Source: Manduca sexta (Eukaryota > Arthropoda > Insecta > Lepidoptera > Sphingidae). Taken from it: a stretch of 64,000 nt of DNA. This document shows positions 37,560 to 47,934 of this stretch, piece by piece (the first letter of the stretch is position 1; each line of letters opens with the position of its first letter). The translations under genes and the position numbers were made by a program. Below the pieces are notes generated by a model that worked only from the letters and a program-made list of their open reading frames with translations, searched no databases and was not told where the DNA came from. The DNA lies in NCBI RefSeq assembly GCF_014839805.1, contig NC_051119.1:7061245-7125244 (forward strand), given 5' to 3'.

Positions 37560-37793
37560 TCAGACAAATTTATTACACCAAAAAGTTTTCTTAAACCACG
37601 AATCGCAGTTACATTTGCAATCCTTGCTGTGGTGGTTGTAATGCGGCGGATTCCCGCATGATGTGGCCTGGCAGCAGTTGAAACAGTATGCCTTACATGC
37701 ATTGATGCAGCACGGCTGACCGTCCATTAGACACGAATCACCCTTGACCAGAACCACCAATCCAACTAAAAGCAATACTTTGACGAATATCAT
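37560..37793 (-). CDS. Small secreted 12-cysteine peptide
   Basis: This intronless gene encodes 77 residues. Met1 (ATG at 37793-37791) is chosen because the longer open frame upstream begins at TTG; a strong core promoter ends 28 bases before this ATG. Residues 1-18 are a clear signal peptide with a Leu/Val core (KVLLLVGLVVLVKG), with probable cleavage before DSC. The mature chain of about 59 residues holds 12 cysteines spaced C-x6-CC-x3-C-x3-C-x2-CC-x4-C-x12-C-x-C-x-C-x9-C, so six disulfides are possible. There is a His/Asn/Pro-rich loop between Cys8 and Cys9 and a basic, aromatic C-terminus. I do not recognise the family. It could be an antimicrobial or defence peptide, a gland or reproductive secretion, a protease inhibitor or a metal-binding peptide. 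No activity can be assigned from the sequence. Confidence 0.8.
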   Translation of the reverse strand: MIFVKVLLLVGLVVLVKGDSCLMDGQPCCINACKAYCFNCCQATSCGNPPHYNHHSKDCKCNCDSWFKKTFWCNKFV

Positions 37794-37820
37794 GGTTGGA
37801 GTATTGGAGAGCAAACTTCA

Positions 37821-37853
37821 ACTGATTTGTACGAGCACTGTGTTGTATTTATA
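37821..37853 (-). promoter_or_regulatory. TATA box and initiator of the 12-cysteine peptide gene
   Basis: On the minus strand TATAAATA (37853-37846) lies 30 bases upstream of the A of an arthropod initiator TCAGT (37825-37821, +1 at 37823). This predicts a 30-base 5' UTR before the ATG at 37793. The exact spacing of TATA and Inr is strong support for the gene being real and for the chosen start. Confidence 0.75.
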
Positions 37854-37984
37854 TGTTCTATTTCCCCCACGTATAGCTCATTGAACATTTTATCTTCCTC
37901 CTTTTATTGTGTTGTTATCACATAGTGATATCCAGTGTTGCCGTATATTTAAAAGAAATGCCCTTCTCAAATAATTCTGGGAAA

Positions 37985-38365
37985 CATCGAACTTTAATGC
38001 ATACGCAGTACGAGTACGGCTACTGCGCTGATGTCTTGGGTTCGAATTCCGAGTCGGGCCAATAATAAATGTGGCTGGGATTGTACATTCTAAAACTTAC
38101 TTAATCGCAGGTATAATTCGGGAAATTGGCGGTGTGATGCCCCCGTGCCTCGGATAGCACGTAAAGCTAGTAAAAAGTAAAAGTTGGTCTTGCGCCCGAT
38201 CTCTCTCCGGTCTTATCGGATTGTCGTTTCACCGGATTATGAGAGGGAAGGAACAGAGAGTGAACCTGTGTATTGCGGACACACTTGTGCACTATATTTC
38301 CTGCGTACCTGGCTGATCTTTGAGATTGGCCGCTGTGGCTAAAATTGGGCTAGGAGGGAGTCATT
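37985..38365 (+). mobile_element. tRNA-derived SINE family E, copy 1
   Basis: The head has the B-box ggttcgaattcc (38039-38050). The body has gatctctctccggtcttatc, gagagggaaggaacagagag, tgtattgcggacacacttgt and tcctgcgtacctggctgatc. A second copy is at 58040-58405. Confidence 0.7.
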
Positions 38366-38499
38366 AATTTGTCTTATTTAATAATAGGCGTCACCAGCTT
38401 CGTTTAAGTGAAAGAACTTTCCCGGTATAAAGGTCCTGTATTGTAGTATGTCAAAGTGCCCTAAAAAATCAGATTAAAAAATTCAAATATTCCCTACGA

Positions 38500-38800
38500 G
38501 ATCTAGTTACCTGTAGAGAAAGTACTAAATACTCCGACCCGTTCATAATATAAATTTGCTGTAGGATACTGTATCGACCCGGTAGTAACCACTAACCAAC
38601 GTACATAAGGTACAAAATCCACCCTAACACCTTCATAAATGTGTCGCGTTCCGGTGTCAGCCTGTGTATATTCGGTATTGAACACGGTGGCATAATTATG
38701 TTGACTGGGGAGAGATAATTATCTCTGTCAGTCTATACTCTATCTGGACGCCACTCCACTTACCATCAGGCGCAGTGGAGACACTTAACCGCGCCCATAT
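38500..38800 (-). repeat. Dispersed repeat J, copy 2
   Basis: Reverse: ggtagtaaccactaaccaac, ggtgtcagcctgtgtatatt, gtggcataattatgttgact, cactccacttaccatcaggc. Confidence 0.6.
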
Positions 38801-39121
38801 AATAAAAAAGGGATAAATATATTAGGGATTTTCTGTAAAGTCCAGGGAAATTTTCAGTGACTGGTAACACTGGACACTACAGCTTAATAAGAAATAACTA
38901 CTCATTGTATTCTTGGCATTGACCTCATATTAGATATTGGGAACGTTTATTAAAATTGGCAGTTAACGACTCGAGAATACCGCAAGTCCAAATCACTCAT
39001 GCTTATTTGTCGCCATTTCCGTTCAATATTAAGCAGTGCTGCCACCGTCTACAAAATTATCCAGTGTTTAGGAAAATATAAACAAAGAGATTAGAAGAAT
39101 ATGCATACACAATATGAATAA

Positions 39122-39999
39122 CTAGCTTTTGCCCGCGGCTCCGCCCGCGTTATAAAATTTTTCAGGCTAAAGTTTTCCGTTATAAAAGTAGTAGTTTCCC
39201 GGGAGCCTATGTTCTTCCCAGGGTCTCAAACTGTCTCCATACCAAATTTCATCTTAATACGTTGGGTAGTTTTTAACACGTTCAGACAGACAGATGCAGC
39301 GGGGGACTTTGTTTTATAATATAATTTTTAGAACTTTTAAAGTGGAACAATCCCGTCATACATCATTGTTGCATAACTTTAACCGTTTACGCAGCGCAGG
39401 CAACGGAAGCTCTCAAAACTTATAATTTTCTCCGTTTTTGCAACATGTTTCATTACTGCTCCGCTCCTATTGGTCATAGCGTGATGATATACAGCCTATA
39501 GCACTCCAGGAACAAAGGGCTATCCAACACAAAAAAGATTTTTTCAGTTCAAACCGGTAGTTCCTGAGATTAGCCATTACTGCTCCGCTCCTATTGGTCA
39601 TAGCGTGATGATATATGACTTTGAGCACTCCACAAACAAAGGACTATTCAACCCAAAAATAATTTTACAGTTCGAATCGGTAGTTCCTGAGATTAGCCAT
39701 TACTGCTCCGCTCCTATTGAATATAGCGTGATGATATATAGCCTATAGCACTTCACGAATAAAGGGCTATCCAACGCAAAAATATTTTTTCAGTTTGGAC
39801 CGGTAGTTCCTGAGATTAGCCATTACTGCTCCGCTCCTATTGGGTATAGCGTGATGATATATAGCCTATAGCACTCCACGAACAAAGGGGTATCCAACGC
39901 AAACAGAATTTTTCGGTTTGGACCGGTAGTTCCTGAGATTAGCGCGTTCAAACAAACAAACAAACAAACAAACTCTTCAGCTTTATATAATAGTATAGA
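39122..39999 (-). mobile_element. Non-autonomous Helitron with four internal 123-bp tandem units
   Basis: On the minus strand it starts TCTATACTATTATATAAAGC (39999) and ends in a hairpin (gcgggcggagccgcgggc) plus CAAAAGCTAG (39122). It sits between host A and T, as Helitrons do. Inside are four copies of a unit starting cattactgctccgctcctat at 39451, 39575, 39698 and 39821, plus a CAAA microsatellite near the 5' end. There is no Rep/helicase coding, so it depends on a helper element. Confidence 0.8.
39451..39944. repeat. Four tandem units of about 123 bp inside a Helitron
   Basis: Unit starts are spaced 124, 123 and 123 bases. Each unit runs from cattactgctccgctcctat to cggtagttcctgagattagc. 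The units are highly similar, differing at scattered positions. Confidence 0.9.
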
Positions 40000-40091
40000 T
40001 TAGAAAGTTATTGAAGTTGCTATCTTACTAAGTATTTTCGGAGGGAAAATATTGCTAATTTTAAATACGTATTGTAGGCAGGTACGTGATA

Positions 40092-40835
40092 TCTATATAT
40101 ATAAAAATGAATTGCTGTTCGTTAGTCTCGCTAAAACTCGAGAACGGCTGAACGGATTTATCTTATCTTGGTCTTGAATTATTCGTGGAGGTCTAGGGAA
40201 GATTTAAAAGGTGAGAAAAATTCGAATAATTGCCGGGAAAATCCTCAAAACAGCATTTTTCTATTTCCCATACAAACGTTTTCTAAATAAAATGGAGAGT
40301 CAATTTGTAATTTATTACCGCTGCATAAAGTTCAAATTCGCGTGCGCGTTGGAGGATCTAATATCGCGTTCTGAAACTCAACAAAAGTGAAAGTGAATCG
40401 CGAACGCGACAAAATTGCATAGTCTCAAAATACATAGTACATAAATAGTGGTCGGCTTCGAGAAACTCAATTTTAGCTAACTTCAGTTGTTAATATAATA
40501 TATAACTCAAAGGTGACTGACAGTGATATATCAAGGAACAGCCCAAACCATTGGACGGATCGGGCTAAGACTTTACATGCATAAAGCTACTATGACGTAG
40601 GCATCCCCTAAGAAAGGATTTTGATAAATTCTACCCTTAAGGGGATAAAATAGGGGATGAAAGTTTGTATAAATGTTCTTAGATTTTCGACTGATTGAAC
40701 TGAAATCATAGATTGGGGATAAAATTAGTTTGAACCTATAAGTACCGGGAAAATATGTAGCAAGACTTTTATCAAACAGTGGAATTTTATCCTGGAAAAC
40801 ACCTTCACGCGGGCGAAGCCGCGAGCAAAAGCTAG
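40092..40835 (+). mobile_element. Non-autonomous Helitron, 744 bp
   Basis: Begins TCTATATATATAAAAATG after a host A and ends with a stem-loop (cgcgg-gcgaag-ccgcg) followed by agcaaaagCTAG before a host T. These are the complete hallmarks of a Helitron. It lies only 92 bp from the Helitron at 39122-39999, in opposite orientation. No coding capacity is seen. Confidence 0.82.
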
Positions 40836-41489
40836 TTTTTATATATATTCACCACTTCCACAAATAAGGCTTTTTTTTTTAATTTGAGGGATGACATACA
40901 CGACAAATCTACAATCAGCCAGTCTTGTAAGTAGGCAGAGATGTAACCAATGAACCTATTTTTCACGCTGTTTCATCGTGTGATATGAGGCGAGCCTATT
41001 GGTATAGTATCACGAATACTTATAATGATTGCTTATGTTTACGCGATTCTTTGACATTAAAATAAAACTGCTTTACAGATTTTTTCCCATATATTTGTTT
41101 AATATTACTTATTTTATAACTTTAATGTTTCGGACGACCAACAACTCAGTCTCTTCGTGATCAAGAAGACTGCAAACTTTGAAACGTAGTAAATAAATTT
41201 ATCGCGAAAAAATCCGTAAAGCTGTTTTATTCCAATGTTTTTATTTTTATTCTTCCAAAAACAGGGTATCTTTTTAAAGCTCATGGCAACACTGGGAAAC
41301 ACTGAACTCAGCGATGAATAATCGAGGATGGATTTTCCTTGCAATATTCCCCAATGCTAACGGCCGACTCCAGCGGGCCAAAGGCAAATATTTATTAACC
41401 AATTAAAATCAATTATCTGTAGGGATGCCAAACTCACTTTATTCTAATTGGTACATTTTCGCTGTCAATTTTTTTTTATTGGTTTAAAT

Positions 41490-41640
41490 GACGAGACGAG
41501 TTTGACGTTCGCCTGATGTTAAGCGATACGACCGCCCATAAACGGTAGGAACACCATCCAACACTTTGAATGCAAAGTATTGTTTAGTATTTCACTGCGC
41601 TCGCCATCCTGAGACATGCAATGTTAAGTCTTATTATATT
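41490..41640 (+). repeat. LINE 3' tail family A
   Basis: gttcgcctgatgttaagcga, tacgaccgcccataaacggt, aggaacaccatccaacactt, tgcgctcgccatcctgagac. Other copies: about 898-976, 10780-10875, 42243-42360 (reverse), 59200-59470 (reverse) and 59690-59795. Confidence 0.6.
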
Positions 41641-42386
41641 CAGTAGATTATTGTATAGTATTGATTTATCGAATGTAACAGTTAGGGCCGTGTAATGAAA
41701 TCGGCCGTAAATAAATTTAGCTTTACTTTTCCTAGTTACATGCTGATATCAGTCTAATATTTTTTTTACAAATAAAATAATTTATACAATAAAAACATTT
41801 ATTTACATTATTCAAGAAATATACAATATAAGTACCATAGCTACCGAGAATATGTACACATTTTTTAATCAAGCAGCTGACGCACTTTTTAAAGCACATT
41901 TTTGTGTAAAAGAAACTTAGTGAAAAGAACAGTCTAGTCTGCATCGCGTTTACATCGCGTTTTATTTACGTCTGAAGCGAGTATTAGCTTGTTTAAAAAC
42001 GTGTACATAAACTTAGAAAGGCTCGGAAGACGAGATAATGTATTACTCATAATCAAAATTAAGATCAATTTAAATTACAGAACTAATATAAATAGTTGTA
42101 TAATGATTTCTGTTTACACGAATCAATTTAAAACTATTTTTCTTATTTTATCGTGGTTTTGAAACATCTGGAGGAACTTATAATATAAAACACCGCGATA
42201 TAATCCGAAAATAGTTTTATTTCGAAAAATACCTTATATCTTAGGGTGACGAGCGCAGTGCTTTGTAATTCAAAAAGTGTTGCTACTGTTTATTGGCAGT
42301 CGTGTCGCATACCACCAGGCGAGCTATTTGCCCGTCTCGTCACTCATTCGTATAAAAAACACTCACTATCGTCACGTGACAGCCCT

Positions 42387-42544
42387 TAGAATGTGGCAAT
42401 AAATACGACACGTAAATCCGTGTCGTTTCATCATGATTGGTCGAGAGACTACCACGTGATTCACGCGAGGGTCTCTTAGCCAATCACAAACATCCCAGTA
42501 AAACGACACATACTTTCGCGTGGTGATTGTTATGCCACACTCTA
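42387..42544. mobile_element. MITE just downstream of Slx4
   Basis: Imperfect inverted ends tagaatgtggcaataa / ttatgccacactcta, with nested inverted cgacacgtaaatccgtgtcg and a second internal arm pair (attggtcgagagac / gggtctcttagccaat). It lies 83 bases beyond the Slx4 stop codon. Confidence 0.65.
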
Positions 42545-42626
42545 GACCCGCAGGTCAGCGCTTTTGCAATAATTATCTCGTTTCCTTGGCCTCACAATAA
42601 ATTACTATTATTAGTTTGTCATATTA

Positions 42627-45600
42627 TTAATACTTATTGTTTTTATTATCAGCTGTTTTCACGGTTATGCATTTCTTGTCCATGAATTTGAGTAGTTCCT
42701 GCAAGATATAAACATAATAATCATATTAATCCTGCAATACCGTCCCGCTGCTGGGACAGACCTCTATTACTATGGGATTTAAAACTCAGCGGCAATGGCT
42801 CGGGGTAGTCAAACGGACTACCGAAACGAAGGTTGCAAACTTAAAACCCACTCTCCCAACGGAAAGAAACTCTGTCTTCACTACATAGTATAAAACAAAG
42901 TCGCTTTCTCTGTCCCTATGTGTGCTTAAATCTTTAAAACTACGCAATGGATTTTGATGCGGTTTTTTTTAATAGATAGAGTGATTCAAAAGGAAGGTTT
43001 ATATGTATAATAATAACATCCATTAAATAGTGGAGAAATACTGTTATTTTGTTATGTTATACCCGTGCGAAGCCAGAGCGGGCCGCTATGTTTTTATATA
43101 CAACGTTCACAGTTTTTCTGTACTGTATTTAGTATCAGCATTGCACCCGTGCGAAGCCGGGGCGGGTCGCTAGTAATTTATATTTGTATGTATAACTTAC
43201 TTTAGGGTCGTATCTGTGCCCATACGCCACTAGTTGTTTGTGTATGACGTCGATATCCACGGGCTCGTAGCGCAGTATCGACTCGCGCAGGCCGCGACGG
43301 CAGGACACGTAATTATGGAACGCTATGTGAAGTGGCACCCTGCACGAGTGTACCTGCAATATGATATTCAGCATTAATATATTAGCCATTTGCTTTTATC
43401 AGGTGAGGCAGGGGAAGAAGTCCTATTTCCTCACCTACTTTAAGTCCCACCAAATATTTTGGAGAGCGGTGCCATTTCCTTCTAAACGAAAGGGAGTGGC
43501 CATGTCGAATTTAAATTGGCGAGTACTCTGGATACGCATCTTAGTGCTTTCTTCTCAAAGCTGCATAGGGTAGGCACTAACCTCAAAAGAAATTGTTGGT
43601 AGACACCCAGTTTTTGTTTGAATTTTCAATTTTATATAATTTAATGTCTCTTTTCACTGATAAATAATAATATCAGCCTTGTATAATATACTCGCCCACT
43701 GCTGGGCACGGGCCTCCTCTACTACTGAGAGGGATATATATAAATATTATTTTTTCCCATTCTTTAGCGATATTTTGAAATCGGTTTAACTTCTAAATTA
43801 CTTTTTTTTATTATAAATTCACATGTATGTTATATCTAAACTAGTATTTAATTAATTGTCTGTCTTGCTCTTAATTGGCTGAACCAATTACGATAGAATT
43901 TTTATTACCATATAGGAATTTATGACAGTAATCCAACCCACCTTTGCTTTCTCCCTTTTCTGAAACACCCAGTCCTCAACCGCACACTCGGTTTCCTTTA
44001 ACTCGGGCACTTCATTCGTTACTTCATAAATATCTTGGATTTCCAACATTTCCAGAGCTTTTTTTGGTGATGGCAATAATTTCTTACGAATACTAGGCGG
44101 TGTTACGTCCAGTTTCATCCTTTTTGCTGGCGATGGTAAGTCATCCATAGATTCTATGATGGGATGTGTTTGGTTGTATATGTGTGTGAGTAATTGGATG
44201 GCTGGAAAAAAATCAATTTTGTAAATTATTAAAAAAAAAAAAAACGTTTTTAATTTATAAACATTTTGAAGGTGTGTGTGATAACCCACATTAATCCAGT
44301 GTGGACTAAGGCCTAAATCCTCTTGGTAGAAGAGGCCCACGAGAAGCGGTACGTCAATATTTATACTATTATATAAAGCTGAAGTTTTTTTGAATGCATT
44401 AATCTCAGGAACTAATCGACCAATTTTGATTTTTTTTCTAATAGGAAGCTACATTATTCTCGAGTGCTATAGGTCACTTTTTATCCCAGGATAACTTCCT
44501 CACGTGGGCGGAATGGCGAGCAAAAACTAATTGTATTATAAATTATAACAGTAATAGATACTATTTATAAATATGTATTTATTGCTAAGATTTATGAATG
44601 TTCTGAAATTTGTGGTCATGCAAATTGTAAATGATATCATGTATTAGTTATTTATTTTATATTTACCTCTTTTCCGTTTGAAAGGCTTGAGTCCATATTT
44701 GTCTAATTCATCAATTATTTCCGGAGATGACATTCTTGTGTAATCAGGCATTGGAGTTACATTATCGAATTTTATTATATACTCATTTTCAGGTGTTTTT
44801 GCATTTTCTTTTAAATTGTCTATATTTTTGTCTGGCGTACCTTCTCTTATATCATGTTCATTATCTTTTTAACTCTAATAACAAATCATCTTTGTTTAAA
44901 TTGCCACCTCCCTGCTCCCTACTTTTTCGAAAACTAGGAACATTCGGTAAATTATCTAATATTGATAGACCTCCAAAATCAAAATTCTCACGTTTAGACT
45001 TGTGAAGAGAATAGTTAAGTTCATTGTCAGTTAATCTGAATTCGGAATTTTGAGTTGATTGCGAAAAGTCTCCTTTGTTGTCCTTCGCTTTTGAACTATT
45101 TGATGATCTGGACATATCTCTTACATCGTAGTAGTCATGTATAATAGAAACTTCATCATAATCTATTGATACGTTATCTTTTTTGCCCAAGTTATACAGA
45201 CTTGAAGTTTTTTCAGTTTTGTCTTCTAAAGGTAAAATTACTGTCTTGTCACTACCATTACTGTTGCTGTCTATTCGACGTACAAGACCTTCACCCAAAT
45301 CTGAATGATCTCTTTTATTTTCATCTTCATAACCTTTAGTTAGAGATGTGCGGGAATTATTTCCTTTGTAGACTTCATTTGCATTATACAAGAAAGAAAC
45401 TTCGTCATAAACTACAGATATATTATCTTTGTTACCTAAACTATTGTGATCGTCCTGGATTTGAATTACTTTATCACTATCGTCCTGCAATGGTAAAATA
45501 ATTGTCTTATCACTATCATTACTATTTTCAAGTGAATGCTCGAAACTGCTATATTTTTCATAAACTCCATCCATTTTTGGAGTTGACGTATTTGACGATT

Positions 45601-47662
45601 GAGTCAAATCTATATTTGGTTCGAGCATATCGTTATTGCTTACTTCCCCCGCGCCTATTTCATAGTCTTGTATTCCATTATCATCACATTTATTTGGAGT
45701 AATATTGAATACATCCAGATTACTATTTCTTGCAGTATCATTGTTCTTTACCTGGCTGTTAGTATTCTTTTCTATAGCAACGGTTTCGTCTGATGATTGT
45801 GTCAAATCGACATTATCGTCAGGTAAATCATTATTAATTTCTGTACATACATTGTTTTCACTTATTTGGTTTTTAGTATTGTCTGTAGGTAATGATTTCA
45901 AAATCCTATTATTTTCTGTGATGAGATCTTCATCATTGATTTTGCTATTGGTATTGCTTTGAGTGATGCTACTAGGGTTAGACGAATTTGGAGATTTAAT
46001 AAAATGTTTGTTGTTTTCATTTCCTTTGGTGTGTTGTGTTGGTTTATCATTGCTACAAATGTTATCACTATTATTTTCTACGCTTTTAGAGCCTTTATTA
46101 GTATGGGAAGCATCTCTTCCTTCTTTAATTTCTATAACGTCATCTTGAGTTAAATCATACAACACATCACAATTGTCTTTTTTACTTGGATTAAAGTCCT
46201 TATTTATTATTCCTGCATAATCACTAACATTTAACGGCATTGTATCATCAAAATTTTTGTTACTACCAAAATATACTTCGGGTAAATCATCACCTGATTC
46301 TGATGATTGTGTTAAATCTAATGTACCTTCATTTTTCTCAATCGTAACAACTTCTTCGCCTTCAGGCACTTCTTTTGGATTCACACTTACATGTATAGCA
46401 TTAGATGTATGGGCAACACATTCAGTAATCTCCATAAAATCATCAGATATTCTTCTTGTTAGTTCTGGATTACTTTTTTGAGATAAGGTGACATTACTAT
46501 TTGTAAATGTTTTGTTCTTCAAAGGCACATTATTGACACATTCAGTCAAATCCATTATATAACTAGCCTTTTCATGTACTGTAGTATTTGTGGGAATTAC
46601 TTCTAATACTGACTCTTCATCATCAAAAATATCTGGAGAACAACTTCTGTATATTACTTCATGATTTGTATTTTTATTTTCAGTTGCTATTTCTTCATTT
46701 GATTCCTCTCTTTCTGTGATTACGCTAGGAATATCATTATTACTACTTAATTGATTATTTACTTTACTTTTTAAATTTTTACTGGCATGTATCTGCAAAT
46801 GTTCTTTTTCCGTCTGTTTCAAGCTTATTATTTTTTTACTTTGTGTTAAAAGTCCACTTAATACAACGTCTAGTTCTTCTTGAGAGCACTCTATTTCACT
46901 GAAATTCATTTTTGTGCTACTTGAGACTTCAGGGCTGGCTGGTCTTCCAGGAATCTTTGCCCAATCTCTGAAAATACAACCGTTACTTGTAGACTGTTCA
47001 ACTAATTCAATAGTATAGAATATTTCATGATTCTTTATATCTTTGTAGGATATATTGGTAGATTTATGAAAGAGTGGCGTACCAGCGCCTTCCAGGTAAT
47101 CGAAATTGTTCAACTCATCAATATTAGGCAACAATACTTGTGAATATCTATTAGCTACAATTTGCTCTTTTTCAGTAGCATTTTTTTCTATTAGTGGATA
47201 ATGTTTCCTATGTCTGGCCCTTTTCTTACTTGTTATTTTGGCTTCTGGTACTTTAAATCCATATTCTTGTAATGTTGTTTTGATATTTTTTATCCTGTCC
47301 TGGGTACTGATATCTTTTGGATCATCTGTTTCAGTTTGCAAAGATTTTGATAGAGCTATTGCTAGCTGTAACTCTTCAGTATCAACATCTATGCCAGCAT
47401 TCTTGCACACTGTATCAAATTTTTCTGTATAATTAATTAAATCATTTTTCTTAGCTTTTAAAACAGTTCTTATGTCTTTTTGCCCTTTAGGCTTCTTTGC
47501 TAGTTTGCATGGCTTCCTGGTATTGGTTTTAGCAACTTTTGGGCCACTATGGCTTCTCTTTACCTCTTTAAAGTCTGACAGGCTATCATCCATAGATTCT
47601 TTAGTGAAGTATTTGCTTGTAATTGTATTTTGGTTTGTGTCACTGGCAACAAATAAAACCAT
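42627..47662 (-). CDS. Slx4: SLX4 / MUS312-like scaffold of structure-specific endonucleases (frameshifted)
   Basis: Four coding exons: 47662-44667, 44201-43942, 43353-43201 and 42698-42627 (stop TAA). If one base of the A run at 44870-44866 is treated as extra, they form one frame of 1159 codons. As sequenced, the big exon stops after 933 residues. Visible parts: a Lys-rich N-terminus; a UIM-like EELQLAIALSKSLQTE (residues 96-111); a possible XPF-interaction (MLR-like) stretch near residues 155-200; a long acidic Asn/Ser-rich linker with repeated DLT motifs; a SAP domain spanning exons 1-2 (SPEIIDELDKYGL .. KRKRAIQLLTHIYNQTHP); and the C-terminal SLX1-binding helix-turn-helix (ILRYEPVDIDVI .. 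ELLKFMDKKCITVKT). SLX4 works in the nucleus, organising SLX1, MUS81 and XPF to resolve recombination intermediates. The SAP and SLX1-binding ends make the identification firm. An in-frame TAA upstream supports the chosen ATG; Met24 is an alternative. Confidence 0.88.
42893..43173 (+). mobile_element. Helitron-like fragments in the third Slx4 intron
   Basis: Two tandem 3' ends with acccgtgcgaagcc..gcgggycgct (43062-43090 and 43144-43172). The second ends GGGTCGCTAGT, with an ACCCG/CGGGT stem before CTAG. The upstream body (gtcgctttctctgtcccta ..) belongs to the same common lepidopteran element. Confidence 0.5.
43663..43737 (+). repeat. Dispersed repeat B fragment in the second Slx4 intron
   Basis: 5' part: aatatcagccttgtataata .. 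gggcctcctctactactgag. Confidence 0.6.
44266..44340 (-). repeat. Dispersed repeat B fragment in the first Slx4 intron
   Basis: Reverse fragment: attaatccagtgtggactaa, ggcctaaatcctcttggtag, aagaggcccacg. Confidence 0.55.
44360..44530 (+). mobile_element. Truncated Helitron in the first Slx4 intron
   Basis: The sequence runs from tatactattatataaagctgaag to cgtgggcggaatggcgagcaaaaaCTAA followed by T, a degenerate copy of the same family. It lies in antisense orientation to Slx4, 137 bases from the donor of the long exon. Confidence 0.65.
44866..44870 (-). other. One-base frameshift in Slx4 exon 1
   Basis: The exon frame runs into TAA at 44863-44861 directly after a run of five A (minus strand). 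The frame beginning just after the run is open for a further 65 or so codons, up to the exact donor (agag/gtaaat) that joins in phase to exon 2 and completes the SAP domain. One surplus base in the homopolymer explains this. It is either an assembly error or a real frameshift allele. Confidence 0.75.
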
Positions 47663-47934
47663 TTGTTTGAATAGAATAATTTATTACTATAAACTAAAAA
47701 AATTATACACTGTTTACACTTTGTCAATAGGCTTTACAAAGAAAATGTTAGAAGCAATTCAGAAACCATAATAACATGTAAGACTAACAGAATTTATATC
47801 CATATAGAAAAAGGTCCTTCCTATCAAAACTCTATGTATTCCATTTAAACTTTCAACTTGCAATGAATATCAACATATACATCAGCCTAAGTGTATTCAC
47901 AACAAATGAATTTACCTATTACAACCTACATTCA

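Larger units (their letters stand above)
37854..42626. other. Repeat-dense intergenic block
   Basis: Nearly all of this stretch is assignable to repeats: SINE E (37985-38365), repeat J (38500-38800), two Helitrons (39122-40835), a SINE D fragment (about 40960-41000), LINE tail A copies (41490-41640 and 42243-42360) and a MITE (42387-42544). No gene is supported. Confidence 0.65.

Noticed and set aside
37794..37814. N-terminal extension of the 12-cysteine peptide
   Set aside because: It begins at TTG, not ATG, and would put residues before an already complete signal peptide.
39451..39944. CRISPR-like array
   Set aside because: The four repeats are contiguous 123-bp units without unique spacers, inside a eukaryotic Helitron.
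45502..47771. Several plus-strand ORFs opposite Slx4
   Set aside because: They are antisense shadows of the long SLX4 exon, with hydrophobic low-complexity translations.
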